From positions 7,893,707 to 7,957,706 of the forward strand of contig OY482866.1 in the NCBI GenBank assembly GCA_960531495.1: a stretch of DNA of 64,000 nucleotides, in the 5' to 3' direction. The position numbers and the translations under genes are program-made. The stretch is from Zeus faber (lineage: Eukaryota > Chordata > Actinopteri > Zeiformes > Zeidae). Of the stretch, positions 38,745 to 48,949 are shown one piece after another (the first letter of the stretch is position 1; the number at the start of each line of letters is the position of its first letter). The notes beneath the pieces are model-generated. The model had not been told where the DNA came from. It saw nothing but the letters and a program-made list of their open reading frames with translations, and did no database searches.

Positions 38745-40269
38745 AGTGTGTTCCGTGGTCACCGCTCTCACCTGTTCATTTCGGTATTTGTTTTGTTACC
38801 GTATCAGTAAGAACCCGAGCGGCGGCGGCATTCTGCACTCCACTCAGCATCCCAAATTTATAAACTCCAAGCAACCAAGAGTTTCGACTCAGCACCTTTA
38901 ACCCAATTTAAGTCATCGGCCAATCACAGAGTTAGTCTTGTTAAGGATTCTACCTTGTTGCCGCAAAAATGCACCGCCCCGCCACCTCCGCCCCCGGGTT
39001 GCCATCTCATCAGACCGAACACACGTCGGCATCAACTTGGGCCGGACGGGCGCAACCGACAAAATCAAACAGTATATTTGGGGAGCACCTCCATTTCGAC
39101 ACGGTTTTTGGGGGGCGTCAGAACAAACCGAAACAGTCTACCGGGCTAAAAGAAAAAAACGGCGTCGCTTTAGCGGAGCGGAACATTTGGGAATATCTCC
39201 GCGTGGAGAGGATCCCCCAACGCCGCATCCTTTCAACCCAGGAATACAAAAGCTTTACCAGGAGCCTCTGACAGGGCGTCGCCGGGGAGATTTACCCCCC
39301 CCAAAAAAACCCGCATTCCATTTGGGGGCTTAAAATAATAGTAAATATAAAAAAAATTAAAAAAAGATGAACTGATAGAGGAGACGGCTCCTTCGGGCTG
39401 GGTGGGAGGGAAGGCGTCTGCCTGGCCAAACTGTTTAAAAGACAAATAATAATAAATAAATCACAGCTTCACTCCTGAAAAACAAGAAGGGGGGGAAGGG
39501 GGAGGAAACAGATTTGAGAAGATGATGGAGTGAGGATTTGGGAGAAGGAGGGAGGCTTCCATTGTTGAGACGGGTCTGATTATCTGCAGCGTTTTTTTGG
39601 GGGGGTGGGGGGGGGGGACGTTTAAAATAGTTTGGGGGGGGGGGGCGTTTAACACAGTTTTTGGGGGGACGTTTAACAGCACACAGTTTTGGGGGGCGTT
39701 CGACAGAGTTTCGGGGGACGTTTAACACATCTCGCGTGATTCCATATTGTTTATTAGTCACTTGCGATCCTTTAAAAACAAAACAAAAAAAGTAGGACGC
39801 AGCGAAATGAGCCGAAACAAGCTGGAAAGGCTGTTTAAAACAACCCCCCGCCCCGCGGAGAGGAAAAAAACGGTCTTCACAGATGATAACGTGCGACGCG
39901 CTTCTGATCGAGTCTTTCGTGACATTTTGACACGGGGCGAAACTGCACTTTTCCTACGCGTTTCCACAAATGCGGCTGAATAATACGCCGCGGAGTGGAA
40001 TTCAGAAAGCCGTTTCGGATCCAGCGCGTTTGCTTGGAAGCCTTTACGGACGTTACACACACGGCCACACCGCCGACCATCACCCGGCTCCGCACAGCCA
40101 TCACTCACCCGAAGTCCTGGTCCATGGACTTGAAGAAGAATTTGTAGTTGGGCTTGTTTAAAACCTGCTTGAAATCCAGCAAAGTGATGTTCTCGGCGGG
40201 AATCGGTATCTTCACCAAGTACGGCGTCTCCTCTTCGTCGATGTGGTATATTATTTTGGTTTCCGCCAT
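21307..40269 (-). CDS. dvl2: Segment polarity protein dishevelled homolog DVL-2 (15 exons, complete)
   Basis: Cytoplasmic scaffold that passes Wnt signals from Frizzled receptors to the beta-catenin and planar-polarity branches. Exons, minus strand: 40269-40109, 36401-36332, 32392-32238, 30905-30796, 30550-30421, 29698-29608, 29399-29330, 29155-29016, 27970-27894, 27803-27736, 27595-27461, 24909-24778, 23844-23668, 23319-23095, 21860-21307. These total 2295 bases, 764 residues plus TAG (human DVL2 has 736). Domains: DIX at about residues 1-80, Pro-rich and basic linker ([13 protein letters not shown] ends at 239), PDZ at about 255-343, DEP at about 428-503, and a Ser/Gly/His-rich tail ending [11 protein letters not shown], the conserved Dvl C-terminus. 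DVL2 rather than DVL1/3 is chosen from the ACADVL linkage and the [13 protein letters not shown] segment. Intron 6 has a GC donor. Exon joins are all in frame. Confidence 0.96.
23588..23619 (+). repeat. (GGAT/GGCT)n tetranucleotide repeat
   Basis: ATGGATGGATGG followed by CTGGCTGGCTGGCTGG in DVL2 intron 13. Confidence 0.9.
23668..24909 (-). other. dvl2: DVL2 exons 12-13: DEP domain
   Basis: Residues about 403-505 include [34 protein letters not shown] and [19 protein letters not shown] mediates membrane/Frizzled contact. The exon 12 acceptor is preceded by a (CT)n tract (24919-24962) that serves as its polypyrimidine tract. Confidence 0.93.
24919..24962 (+). repeat. (GA)n tract at DVL2 exon 12 acceptor
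   Basis: GA repeat with one GCGA interruption. In the transcript it is (CU)n ending a few bases before the CAG of the exon 12 acceptor. Confidence 0.95.
26012..26935. mobile_element. Putative nonautonomous DNA transposon carrying a purine-rich tract
   Basis: The left end TAGGCTTGGGCAGATTTACA and right end GCACGATCGCCCAAACCTA look like imperfect terminal inverted repeats with a hAT-like TAGG...GGGC pattern. Each flanks sequence related to the other (CAATCGCGATTG versus GCAATCGATTTTTGC). No transposase was found. The interior holds the 26156-26520 GA/GGGA tract. A clear 8-base target duplication was not seen. It lies in DVL2 intron 11. Confidence 0.4.
26156..26520 (+). repeat. 365-base polypurine (GAGAGG/GGGA) tract
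   Basis: Almost pure purine on the plus strand, built from short repeats such as GGAGGCGGAGAGAAGG (twice) and GGGACGAG. It produces long meaningless Arg/Glu or Ser/Pro ORFs on both strands. Confidence 0.9.
27736..29399 (-). other. dvl2: DVL2 exons 7-10: PDZ domain
   Basis: Residues about 240-357 include [38 protein letters not shown] and [10 protein letters not shown]. This PDZ fold binds the KTxxxW motif of Frizzled. The carboxylate-binding loop reads [10 protein letters not shown] as in other Dvl proteins. Confidence 0.93.
30010..30037 (+). repeat. (AAAT)n microsatellite
   Basis: Tetranucleotide tract in DVL2 intron 5. Confidence 0.9.
32207..32232 (+). repeat. (GT)n microsatellite at DVL2 exon 3 donor
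   Basis: A 26-base GT tract. In the DVL2 transcript it is (CA)n starting directly after the six donor bases GTGAGA of exon 3. Confidence 0.95.
37825..37846 (+). repeat. Poly-G run
   Basis: About 22 nearly uninterrupted G residues in DVL2 intron 1. Confidence 0.9.
38312..38398. repeat. Dispersed GATACCAGTACC repeat, copy 1
   Basis: CGATACCAGTACCGATACCA and TAGAGTACTT recur near 47935-48000 in the same order. It resembles the end of a common fish hAT-like element. It lies in DVL2 intron 1. Confidence 0.5.
38698..38742 (+). repeat. (CA)n microsatellite
   Basis: Pure CA tract in DVL2 intron 1. Confidence 0.97.
39591..39730 (+). repeat. G-run minisatellite (about 30-base unit)
   Basis: Four to five diverged units of the form ACGTTTAACACAGTTT followed by a run of 5-13 G. 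It lies in DVL2 intron 1, about 380 bases from exon 1. The G-rich strand is the template strand. Confidence 0.8.
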
Positions 40270-40333
40270 CGCGACTGTTGGTTTTTACGCCGTTACACGC
40301 TCCAAAAAAAAAAACTTGTGAGGCGAGGTAGGG

Positions 40334-40489
40334 ATTAGCCGCTAGGTGGCTAATTAGCATTAGCGACTAGGTGGCTACCGGCTAGTTCGCATTAGCGGCT
40401 AGGTGGCTAGTTAGCGTCAACAGATAGGTGGCCCGTTAGCATCGGTGGCTAGCTGGCTAGTTAGCATTAGCGGCTAGCTGCTAACGGAA
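40334..40489 (+). repeat. GCTAGGTGGCTAGTTAGCAT minisatellite in DVL2 leader/promoter
   Basis: About six imperfect units of 24-26 bases (GCTAGGTGGCTA, GTTAGCATTAGCG and variants) start 65 bases upstream of the DVL2 start codon. They are rich in GCTAG/CTAGC and TTAGC/GCTAA and so can self-pair. Confidence 0.8.
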
Positions 40490-41150
40490 CCGAGAGGTGA
40501 AGCGATGGCCACCGGAGGGAGGGAGGGAGGGAGGGAGGGGGGGTGGGTGGTTAAATCCGAGCCACACGCGCGCAACTTTTAACTTTCGAGCCCCCGTCGC
40601 CGCGAAACCTCGAGAAGGACGCGGTCACAAAAAGCACAACCTGCGGCCCCGCTTCACCGAGGAGCGAGAAACCGCAGCACACTACATCCACACGACGGAG
40701 ACACAACTTTTCCCCCAACAAAACACCGAGGGGCGGGGGCGGGGGCGGGGGTGGAGGCGGGGGGTGGGGGCGGGGGCGGGGGGGGGGCTGAATCAGTTCT
40801 CACCGCGGAGCCAACGCGGCGTGTGACGTCACCGCTGTGCCCACCCCACCCCCCCTCACGCATAACGTCAACGCCCCCCACCTCGTTACCTAGTCCTGTT
40901 TATACTGTTTGTATCGGTGTTTCTGTAGCTATATACGATACATGTGTATATGTAGAGTATATACACACCGAGTACATACATATACAACTCGAGAGAGAGA
41001 GGGAATGCGTTGCATTATGTCGTTTTCGGGCCAAATCAGATCGCAGCGGAGAACAGCGGAGCACGGACTTCACCTGGACGCGTCGTAAACCACTTTCCTC
41101 CGCTTTTCCCCACCGCGCACGTTGTTCGGTCCCCCGCCCGGAGTGACGGA
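40490..41150 (-). promoter_or_regulatory. DVL2 CpG-rich promoter region
   Basis: GC- and CpG-rich sequence upstream of DVL2, including GGGA repeats at 40514-40545 and GGGGGC-type G-tracts at 40733-40788 that could bind Sp/KLF factors or form quadruplexes. No TATA box was seen. The extent is a guess based on composition. Confidence 0.4.
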
Positions 41151-41775
41151 GAAGGATATGATGGAGGAACGTCACCGGGTGATGCATACATAAATACTTT
41201 AATTCCTAGGGTGGAAGTAGCGGAGACGAGGGAAAAGCGCGTGGATTTTGGAGACAACACAATGGTCGAAAGTGGTTTGGTGTCAACACTATGAGCTTTT
41301 TGAATTCTTACATTTGTTGTCCGATTAATATTGATGATTGTATTCATACACCATTTTTGTTTATTCATATAAACACACCAATCCACAGTGTGTTTTATGT
41401 AATTATTAAGTGTTTATTAAGGCTTGTGTGTATTTGATGTAAGTATTAAGTGTTTATTTAGGCTTGTTGATCTCTAGGGAATGTGCTGGTTGCGGTGGGT
41501 AGCATGAGGTGGGGTGGTTGGTGCCCAGCAGCACCTCCGCGGGTGGTACGGGGACATTTGGCTCCCCCTGGTGGTGGCCTGCGGTAGGACCCCCCCCAGG
41601 TGTGGAAAGAGGGACAGATGTTGGGTGAGGAGAACGAGACATGATTTGGCTGCAGTCGGGATCAGAGAATACGATGCGAGCTGCAGGAAACACAAACATC
41701 CTCAGGATCAGACGTCTCATTTATGTCAGGGGAGAGGGAGGGACGCGCGCACGGCGGGTGCTCAAGCGGCTTCAG

Positions 41776-42787
41776 TCCCATTGTCCCACTGTCTCACTGT
41801 CCCACTGTCTCATTGTCTCACTGTCCCACAGTCCCACTGTTCCACTGTCCCACAGTCCCACTTTCCCACTATCCCACTGTCCTACTGTCCTACAGTCCCA
41901 CTGTCCCATAATCCCACTATCCCATAGTTCCATAGTCCCACTGTCCCACAGTGCCACAGTCCCACAGTCCCATAATCCCACTGTCTCACTGTCCCATAGT
42001 CCCACTTTCCCACTATCCCACTGTCCCACTGTCCCACTATCCCACTGTCCCACTGTCCCATAATCCCACTATCCCATAGTTCCATAGTCCCACTGTCCCA
42101 CAGTGCCATAATCCCACTGTCTCACTTTCCCGCTATCCCACTGTTCCACTGTCCCACAGTCCCACTTTCCCACTATCCCACTGTCCTACTGTCCTACAGC
42201 CCCACTGGCCCATAATCCCACTATCCCATAGTTCCATAGTCCCACTGTCCCACAGTGCCATAATCCCACTGTCTCACTTTCCACTATCCCACTGTCCCAT
42301 TGTCCCACAGTCCCACTGTCCTATAATCCCACTATCCCATAGTTCCATAGTCCCACAGTCCCCCAGTGCCACAGTCCCACAGTCCAACTTTCTCACTATC
42401 CCACTGTGCCACTGTCCCACAGTCCCATAATCCCACTGTCTCACTTTCCCGCTGTCCCATAGTCCCACTGTCCCATAGTCTCACTATCCCACTGTCCCAT
42501 AATCCCACTATCCCATAGTTCCATAGTCCCACTGTCCCACAGTGCCATAATCCCACTGTCTCACTTTCCCACTATCCCACTGTCCCACTGTCCCACAGTC
42601 CCACTGTCCTATAATCCCACTATCCCATAGTTCCATAGTCCCACAGTCCCCCAGTGCCACTGTCCCACAGTCCCACTGTCCCATAATCCCACTATCCCAT
42701 AGTCCCATAGTCCCACTGTCCCACTGTCCCACTGTCCCACTGTCCTACAGTCCCACAGTCCCACAGTCCCACTGTCCCACTGTCCCA
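41776..42787 (+). repeat. 1-kb minisatellite of CCCACTGTCC-type decamers
   Basis: About 100 copies of a 10-base unit (TCCCACTGTC with variants such as TCCCATAGTT, CCCACAGTGC, TCTCACTTTC). Distinct variants recur in the same order, so a higher-order structure exists. The marker CATAATCCCACTATCCCATA or its TATAATCC form occurs near 41908, 42058, 42210, 42321, 42498, 42609 and 42690. Absence of stops gives false ORFs on both strands. Confidence 0.97.
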
Positions 42788-43904
42788 GCCAGATGTTGCT
42801 CCCTCAGGGATGCTGATGTTTTTCATCTCCTGTTTTATGGAGAGATTCCAAAGAGCGTGAGTCACGGCGCTCATCCGTTTAACCACTCGCCACCGACTGG
42901 GTTTCCTGGGTAATTTGTAGTAGCTCCACGGATGAAAATCAATTCCCGTGTGCATGTTACCCGTTTGCGTGTCCGTCCTTGGGCATTGTTCACACACCCT
43001 GCCCTGTCCATTCTGTCTTTCGTCTGGAGAGCTACTTGCCACAGACCAGTTAAAATACCATCACGCTAACAACACACCCCAGGCCCATGGACAAATATGT
43101 ACACTGCTGAGTTTGGAGGGATTCCAAACAATTTAGCACCATAAAACAAGTTTACGTGGGGGTGTGTGTGTGTGTGTGTGTGTGCCTGTGAGTGTGTGTG
43201 TGTCTGTGTGTCTGTGCACACATTTAGTTAATTTATGTATAAATTCCTTGGATCAAGTCCAGCGACGCTGCTCCCGATATTTTCAGGCCCAAACCGGGGC
43301 GGGTGGAACCAAACCTTTGCCCATCGAACAAGACAGTCGGAGTAAGGGCAAATATTCTGAAACGGCAGCAACAATGAGAACGCCCAGGAGGACTCTCTGT
43401 CGTTTATTTATTCGTATGTGTTATGTATTATTTTTCTCTACCACGACTCCGCACGGATAGCAATCTGCCGCTCGGCTATACTGACTCGCAGCGTTGTCAG
43501 ATGATAAGAGAACTTCAGCAGGAGAAAAAGCAGAGAGTTAAAAAGAGGTCGGCAGGCTCCGAAGCCTGGGGGGGCCCCCGGTGCTCCCCGCAACGCCCCG
43601 CCCGCAGGGGGATCAGAGCACATTTTTACAGCCTTGCATTTGGTTAACCAAACCCCATCCGGTTACAATCCCCTCGAACCCCGCCCTCACCCCTTAGCCC
43701 CGGTACGTGGCGTCCGGATATGAACCCGCTGTATTTTACCCCCACCCTCCGCCCTCTCTCTCTGGGAGGCACGCTACCTGGAATCGGGGCTGATGACGAA
43801 CCCTGGAGGCGTCTACCTGCGGCGCTCTGCACCGGCAAAAAAACGCCCATATTGAGTAGCTTTAACATCGCAGAGTAAAGAGGTACAACATCCTATGATT
43901 TTTC
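42788..43904. other. Intergenic, no gene recognised
   Basis: Unique-looking sequence with one (GT)n microsatellite at 43159-43212 interrupted by CC and TC. No ORF resembles a known protein. Confidence 0.6.
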
Positions 43905-44183
43905 ATATTATATTATCATTGTTGTTGCCCACTCGGCCTCCATTGTGTCCCGGTCATCCTGGAAGGGGGATTCTTCCTTTTGTGGCCCCTTCTCAAGGCT
44001 TTTTTTTTTTCCCCCCAAAAAGGGTTTTCTGGGAGTTTTTCCTCGCCTGGATGAGGGGATCAGACTCGGAGGATGCCGTTGATTTCTCCGGGAAATGTGG
44101 ATTTTTGCGACGCCCTCGGAGAGTCGTGTCATTAAAGGGCTTTATAAATAAACCTGACTTGACTTGACTTGACTTGACTTAAC
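43905..44183 (+). repeat. LINE-type 3' tail (L2-like) with (CTTGA)n end
   Basis: It contains the fish LINE 3' UTR pattern of a T/C-rich stretch, GTTTTCTGGGAGTTTTTCCT, and TTTATAAATAAACCTGACTT, ending in five ACTTG repeats. It is 5'-truncated and noncoding here. Confidence 0.6.
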
Positions 44184-44339
44184 GCGAAGAGCCGCGACGC
44201 GCTGCGGCGCTGAATTTCCCCGCGCGGCCGAAGGCGCCAAGCTGCGCGGGACGACCGGTACGGCCCCGACGGTACGACCGGAAGTGACGTCGGTCAAGTT
44301 GTTTTTATTGGAAGTGGGCTTAAAACTAAGTCAATAGCA

Positions 44340-44545
44340 TGTGAACAGTGTGTATTTATTTGTTTTTATTTGCAGTTTGCAAACACTACATGAAGAGAGT
44401 GTTGAACTCTCATTCGTGGAACATGGTGAATGTCCAGCTGAGCAAACTGCTCACTGTTGTTCTGGGCAAAAAAACAACCCAGTGCATTTTCCCCGGAGAT
44501 ATTATGCGACGCCAAACCCCGGGGGCAGTTCAGCGGCCACTGGGC
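44340..44545 (+). repeat. Dispersed repeat, copy 2 (partner at 10022-10215)
   Basis: The blocks TACATGAAGAGAGTGTTGAA, CTCTCATTCGTGGAACATGG and AATGTCCAGCTGAGCAAAC match the copy in ACADVL intron 12. The open frames here are not conserved in the other copy, so it is noncoding. Confidence 0.55.
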
Positions 44546-45230
44546 GGAGGCTCCGACAGTCGGATACGATGACGGACTCGGTGTGAAGCGGGCTTTCGAG
44601 ACGAGGGGAGCCATGACACTAAAAATGCAATTATTGAAGAAACACCCTGATCCATCCCTGTCGGGTGGAGGCTTATCGGGCATAAGCCCTGACGTAGCGT
44701 CCAGCCCGTTCATCGTTGGGCAAATTACTTTTATAATGCAACTCACTGCGTAATACGTTTTACTTTCATTTGAAAGTAAAAAATTACTCCACAATAGTAC
44801 TTACTTTGTGAGGGCAGAAGTCCGACTATGCATTCATGATAAAGTGGAAGCGGGTTCTGGAGGCGGTCTAGAGATCATTACTGTTCCAGAAATTAGAGGG
44901 TCGCTGTAATCTGCAGTTTGTCAGTCAGTGGTTTTAAATGAAGAGGCAGACAGACGTTGGTTTTTGAACTCGTACGAGGGTCGGATCAGAGATGTGCTCA
45001 AGAGCAGCTCCCTGAGACCAACGGTTTATTTTCGGGCGTCGGAAGAAACATACGGTGAGCTGGACCTCCTCGCGGGGTCGTACGTGCTCAAGATAAGGCA
45101 AACTTCAGTGGCGGGAGTCCAAGGTCCAACGACAAGCAGCTATGCTTGTCTCTCGATGTGCGTGAGAGAATGAACCCTGGGTGCCAAATTAAACCTGTGA
45201 CTGAGGCTGCATGAGGTGGTGTTCATTATA
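44546..45230. other. Intergenic, no gene recognised
   Basis: No recognisable gene or strong repeat. A plus-strand frame at 44928-45173 has no similarity I recognise and no splice or promoter context. Confidence 0.5.
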
Positions 45231-45345
45231 TTCAAGTTCAAGAGATTATTTGTCACATACATATACATACGGTCATACATATATGCAGTGAAATGTCATG
45301 ACACCCGGTGATTACGCACAATAAGCTCTATATGCTCTAAAATAT
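45231..45345 (-). repeat. Retroposon-like tail repeat, copy 4
   Basis: Reverse orientation: TTCAAGAGATTATTTGTCAC, ATGCAGTGAAATGTCATGAC and ACCCGGTGATTACGCACAAT. It belongs to the same family as 2586, 11721 and 15921. Confidence 0.65.
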
Positions 45346-46054
45346 ACTTAGAAAATACAAAAATATGCGTAATCGACACAAGGTGCTCGCGCAGGCAGCC
45401 GCAAGGGGAGGCGCCACAATCGCGATTCTGTGTGTGCATACTGTACATGCAAATGTGATTATATAGGTTTAGATATATTCCTACCAATCAAGATTACCCT
45501 TAATGTGCCCTCGGATGTCTCTGCAGCGCTTTTTTTGTGGCACGTTCACACTTCATATCGAATGGCGACACGCGTTACTTGACATGGTAACTGTAATTAT
45601 ATTGTAGAAGTAACCCGTGTATATTACTGCAACTCGTTACTTTTGAAGCCCCACACTGGGCCCAGTCACATATCAAGTCTTCGTATGAGAGGGACCACAG
45701 CAAGGCGCCATAATTCCTTTAGGATCCTACTGGAATAACATTACCATTCCCACCGTCTCCCCCCTCTCTCTCCATGCCCTCCGCTCGTCCTTCTGGACGT
45801 CTCTTCACCCCCGGGACGGTTCCGCCTGACGGAGAGCGTCTCCTCAGTCGCGGAAACGCTGCCGATGCACGAAACGAATGAATGAAAATAGAAAGAATTC
45901 TCCCGTCGGACTGGATTTTTTTTGAGGGGCGTGCCAGTTGCCTTTCACCATAAAAGAGACGCCCGTTGATGTTCCTGGCACGCCCGTCTGTTGGTTGAAG
46001 CCACCTGACGCGGGGCCAACTTCAGCAATTTAAAGATTTTTTTATTATTATTAT

Positions 46055-47283
46055 TACTTCAAGGGGCCCTATGAAAAAAGTACGAAAAACTCACCTTTTC
46101 AGTGCTCGTGCACATGCGTTTGGGTCTTATTGTACTGTATTGATTCCGATTGACTTCCAGGTGCGCCGTAGTAAGGTCGCACCGGTAATGGCAACTCGTA
46201 GTTTTGTCTTTATTATGATTTGTATTGTTCCCTCATAAAACACTTTGAACTTTGAAAAAAATAAAATTGAATAAAAAATAAAAATTAGACTGACCTACTT
46301 CTGTTGGAACTGCTACAATGTCCAATTTTTAGTTTCCGTTTCAGGATTATTTTCTTATTTTAATTTTATGTACATACACCTCTTGCCCTTATTTGTAACC
46401 CAACTCTTACTTTTTTTTATATTGGATCATCTTTGCCTTGTTATTTTATCTTTTCATGCACACTACGTAGTTGTTGCCTGTCATGCCCTAAGAATTTCAT
46501 TGTACCGAATGACCTTGTGTTGTACTGTACACCTGACTAATAAAACACTTTGAACTTTGAACTTTGATGGGCCTACTAGCACACACACTGTGAAATAAGA
46601 CAACCCAGTCAGGTTTTTTGTGAGCTGTCTGTTCCAGAAAACATGTGATTCATCAAGCCGTTCAGATCTGCCACCCCTTCCCACGTCACTCGGCCCACAT
46701 TAGGATAAGAACTGCCCCACCGCCCCCACCTGAGTGACTCCACCCACGGCTGTAGAGTAACAAGCGCCGCTGGGAACTGCTCTGCTGCTTTCACAGACCA
46801 GCACAAATCTTTTAAAAAGAAAGAGGAAATAATGCCACGTGTCCTGGAGGAAACTGCAGACGATGGAGATGTAAGTATTTGAAAAACAATTCTGCTCTGT
46901 TTCTTTCGAAAAAAAAAAAAAAAAAAAATGTTTTTTTTAAGTATGTGGTAGATGAACGTAGGCTGCGGGCACGATCTGCTGTGCGTTTCTCCAAACAGAA
47001 CCGATAAAGATATTGTGTTTTAATTGTAGATGTATTTTTTATTTTTTTATTTTGTTTTACGTACTTCATACAACGGAACCCTACTACTCATGCTCAAACC
47101 CCATTGGCTTACAGTGAAACAGCCCGTTCCTGGAACAGGATGGTTTAGAGGCATGTTATAATGTCTAGAATGCATAAACCGAGTGGTATTGTCAGCAAAA
47201 AACTTCAAAAACACGTTTTGGGGACCTCGGAGACCCATGTTTACTGGTTAAAAATGATAAAATAATAGGTCCCCTTTAATTAT
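46055..47283. mobile_element. TTAA-type nonautonomous DNA transposon with a nested insertion
   Basis: The left end AAGGGGCCCTATGAAAAAAG and right end AATAGGTCCCCTTTAA are imperfect inverted repeats of a common fish element with TTAA target sites (piggyBac/Kolobok-like). The internal block ACAACCCAGTCAGGTTTTTT and GTGAGCTGTCTGTTCCAGAA at about 46590-46640 is characteristic. It is interrupted at about 46130-46570 by retroposon sequence. No transposase ORF was found. Confidence 0.6.
46130..46570 (+). repeat. Retroposon tails with AATAAAACACTTTGAACTTT
   Basis: Two copies of the tail (ending near 46256 and 46566), the second with a (TTTGAAC)n end, are nested in the TTAA-type element. They look like 3' ends of a LINE or SINE; no coding part is present. 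Confidence 0.5.
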
Positions 47284-47552
47284 TATTATTATTATTATTT
47301 TTTTACTTTTTTCATTGAAACATTGTTGGTTCTTTAGAAGCAAATGGAATAGTCCAATGAAAAGAACGTTATCCCACATAGAATTAAGCAACAAGGCCTT
47401 TTTGCAATAGGCTAGTTAACTATCTGATTAAATACTTATGGTAAGTTGAAACATAGTCATCTTTGTTCTTCTCACTGCAGCCTTACTGTAAGTTCACCAC
47501 GGGAAGGCCAAAGAGCACAGCTTACAATGAACATAACTTGCGAGAAAGAACA

Positions 47553-47567
47553 ACAGACAGACAGACA

Positions 47568-47616
<49 letters not shown>
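47553..47616 (+). repeat. Compound (GACA)n(CA)n microsatellite
   Basis: ACAGACAGACAGACAGACA followed by a pure CA tract, in intergenic sequence. Confidence 0.95.
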
Positions 47617-47620
<4 letters not shown>

Positions 47621-47929
47621 ACTCTGGGAGAAGGAGGAGGAAGTCACCATGAAAGGAACGAGGCGGAAGCGAGGAATCTGTTTGAAGATCGCCACGGCGA
47701 CGGGCGCTGACATCATATCTCTGATTAGACACGCTTCCCCCCGGCAGTGACAGCATGGGAGAGACTTCTGGGAAATCCCGATCAGAGCAGCGAAACCAGA
47801 CAGAATTCACCAGTTAGAAGTCGTCAGCTCACAGGCCATAGGAGTAGGAGTCTCCACTGCTGGTATTGCTTCTTGTTTCCCATAATACGATTGTATACAG
47901 ATGTTTTTGGAGGGCTGGGTAAAGTTAAA

Positions 47930-48003
47930 AAGCTACGATACCAGTACCAATACCAATACCAGTACCTTAAAGTGACAATAGAGTACTTTTTTTCTGCTAT
48001 ACC
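47930..48003. repeat. Dispersed GATACCAGTACC repeat, copy 2
   Basis: CGATACCAGTACCAATACCA and AGAGTACTTT match the block at 38312-38398. Related GGTACCAATAGGCACCAAT sequence continues to about 48540, suggesting the remains of a hAT-like element at about 47930-48540. Confidence 0.45.
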
Positions 48004-48683
48004 CATCATGTGAATGGAAACATTCAGTTGCGTAAAATTCCACCACTCCTCCCCATCCAAATGATTTTAACACAAATACATTTTGAAAATGTTCAAATTA
48101 TTGAAATATGTATTTAATAACTGTACAAAACGGTACAATTAAATATTTGTGCAGTGTCATTTTAAACAAATAGCCGGTACAGGAGAATGATTAGAGCGAG
48201 GAAAACCTCTCTCACTGCTTATATGGACGCCAGACTTTTGTTTTAAGACACATTTGAAAAATGGCGAACCTGTCCTTCGACAGACTGTTGTAGCTGCTGC
48301 CGGGGGGTGGTCAGCCCATCACACGTCGCATTCAATCGAAGAACGCCGGCGGCGATTGGCTGCGAGCAAAAGCGAACAAAAAGTCGTTTTTTCTCCAGAT
48401 CTGGGTGCAAAAAGGACGGAGTGCGGCTGTCGTTTGACCGGAGAGCTTTTCGACACCACTCGGTATTGTGTTATTTCGGTCGATACCTCAAAAAAGTGTG
48501 AGGTACCAATAGGCACCAATACCCAGGCCCATGTTTTTGACACTAATAGATATTTTTTTTTTTCGGTTTCTTCAACTTTTTAGGTCTCTCTTGAGTAAAC
48601 ACCAAAAAAAAAAAAGAAATAAATAAAATCTGTTACTGACTTGAATCAGTGTTTGAGGTCAATAGATAAACATCCAGTCTGCT

Positions 48684-48685
<2 letters not shown>

Positions 48686-48766
<81 letters not shown>
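48686..48766 (+). repeat. (TG)n microsatellite upstream of the RING gene
   Basis: About 80 bases of TG, ending about 100 bases before the TATA box of the RING-finger gene. Confidence 0.97.
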
Positions 48767-48769
<3 letters not shown>

Positions 48770-48868
48770 CTGTGTGATAATGATCTAGGGCGGGACTGCC
48801 TCACTTTTGTTGATTCTTATTACTCATGTGCTGGCAGGGGCCCGAGTCCCTCCCACCTCGGCCACGGG

Positions 48869-48875
48869 TATAAAT
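48869..48875 (+). promoter_or_regulatory. TATA box of the RING-finger gene
   Basis: TATAAAT in a GC-rich context (GGGTATAAATTT), 81 bases upstream of the start codon. This spacing allows a transcription start near 48900 and a 5' UTR of about 50 bases. Confidence 0.65.
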
Positions 48876-48949
48876 TTCCAGCACCTCTCCCAGTTGCCTT
48901 CACTATTCAACAAGTCCTCCCCGGCCAATACGAAAGGACACCACCCGCC

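Larger units (their letters stand above)
36332..40269 (-). other. dvl2: DVL2 exons 1-2: DIX domain
   Basis: Residues 1-77 begin [20 protein letters not shown] and continue through KSMDQDFG and [12 protein letters not shown] domains polymerise head to tail and recruit Axin. The domain is split by a 3.7-kb intron holding microsatellites and a G-run minisatellite. The start ATG at 40269 is the one used by the family and is followed directly by conserved sequence. Confidence 0.93.

Noticed and set aside
41514..42732. Several long ORFs of Ser-His-Cys-Pro-Thr-Val or Trp-Asp-Ser-Gly type on both strands
   Set aside because: They arise because the decamer minisatellite lacks stop codons in several frames. 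The period of 10 is not a codon multiple, and no promoter or splice context exists.
44928..45173. 81-residue plus-strand ORF
   Set aside because: No recognisable similarity, no conserved splice or promoter signals and a position among transposon fragments, so it is probably chance.
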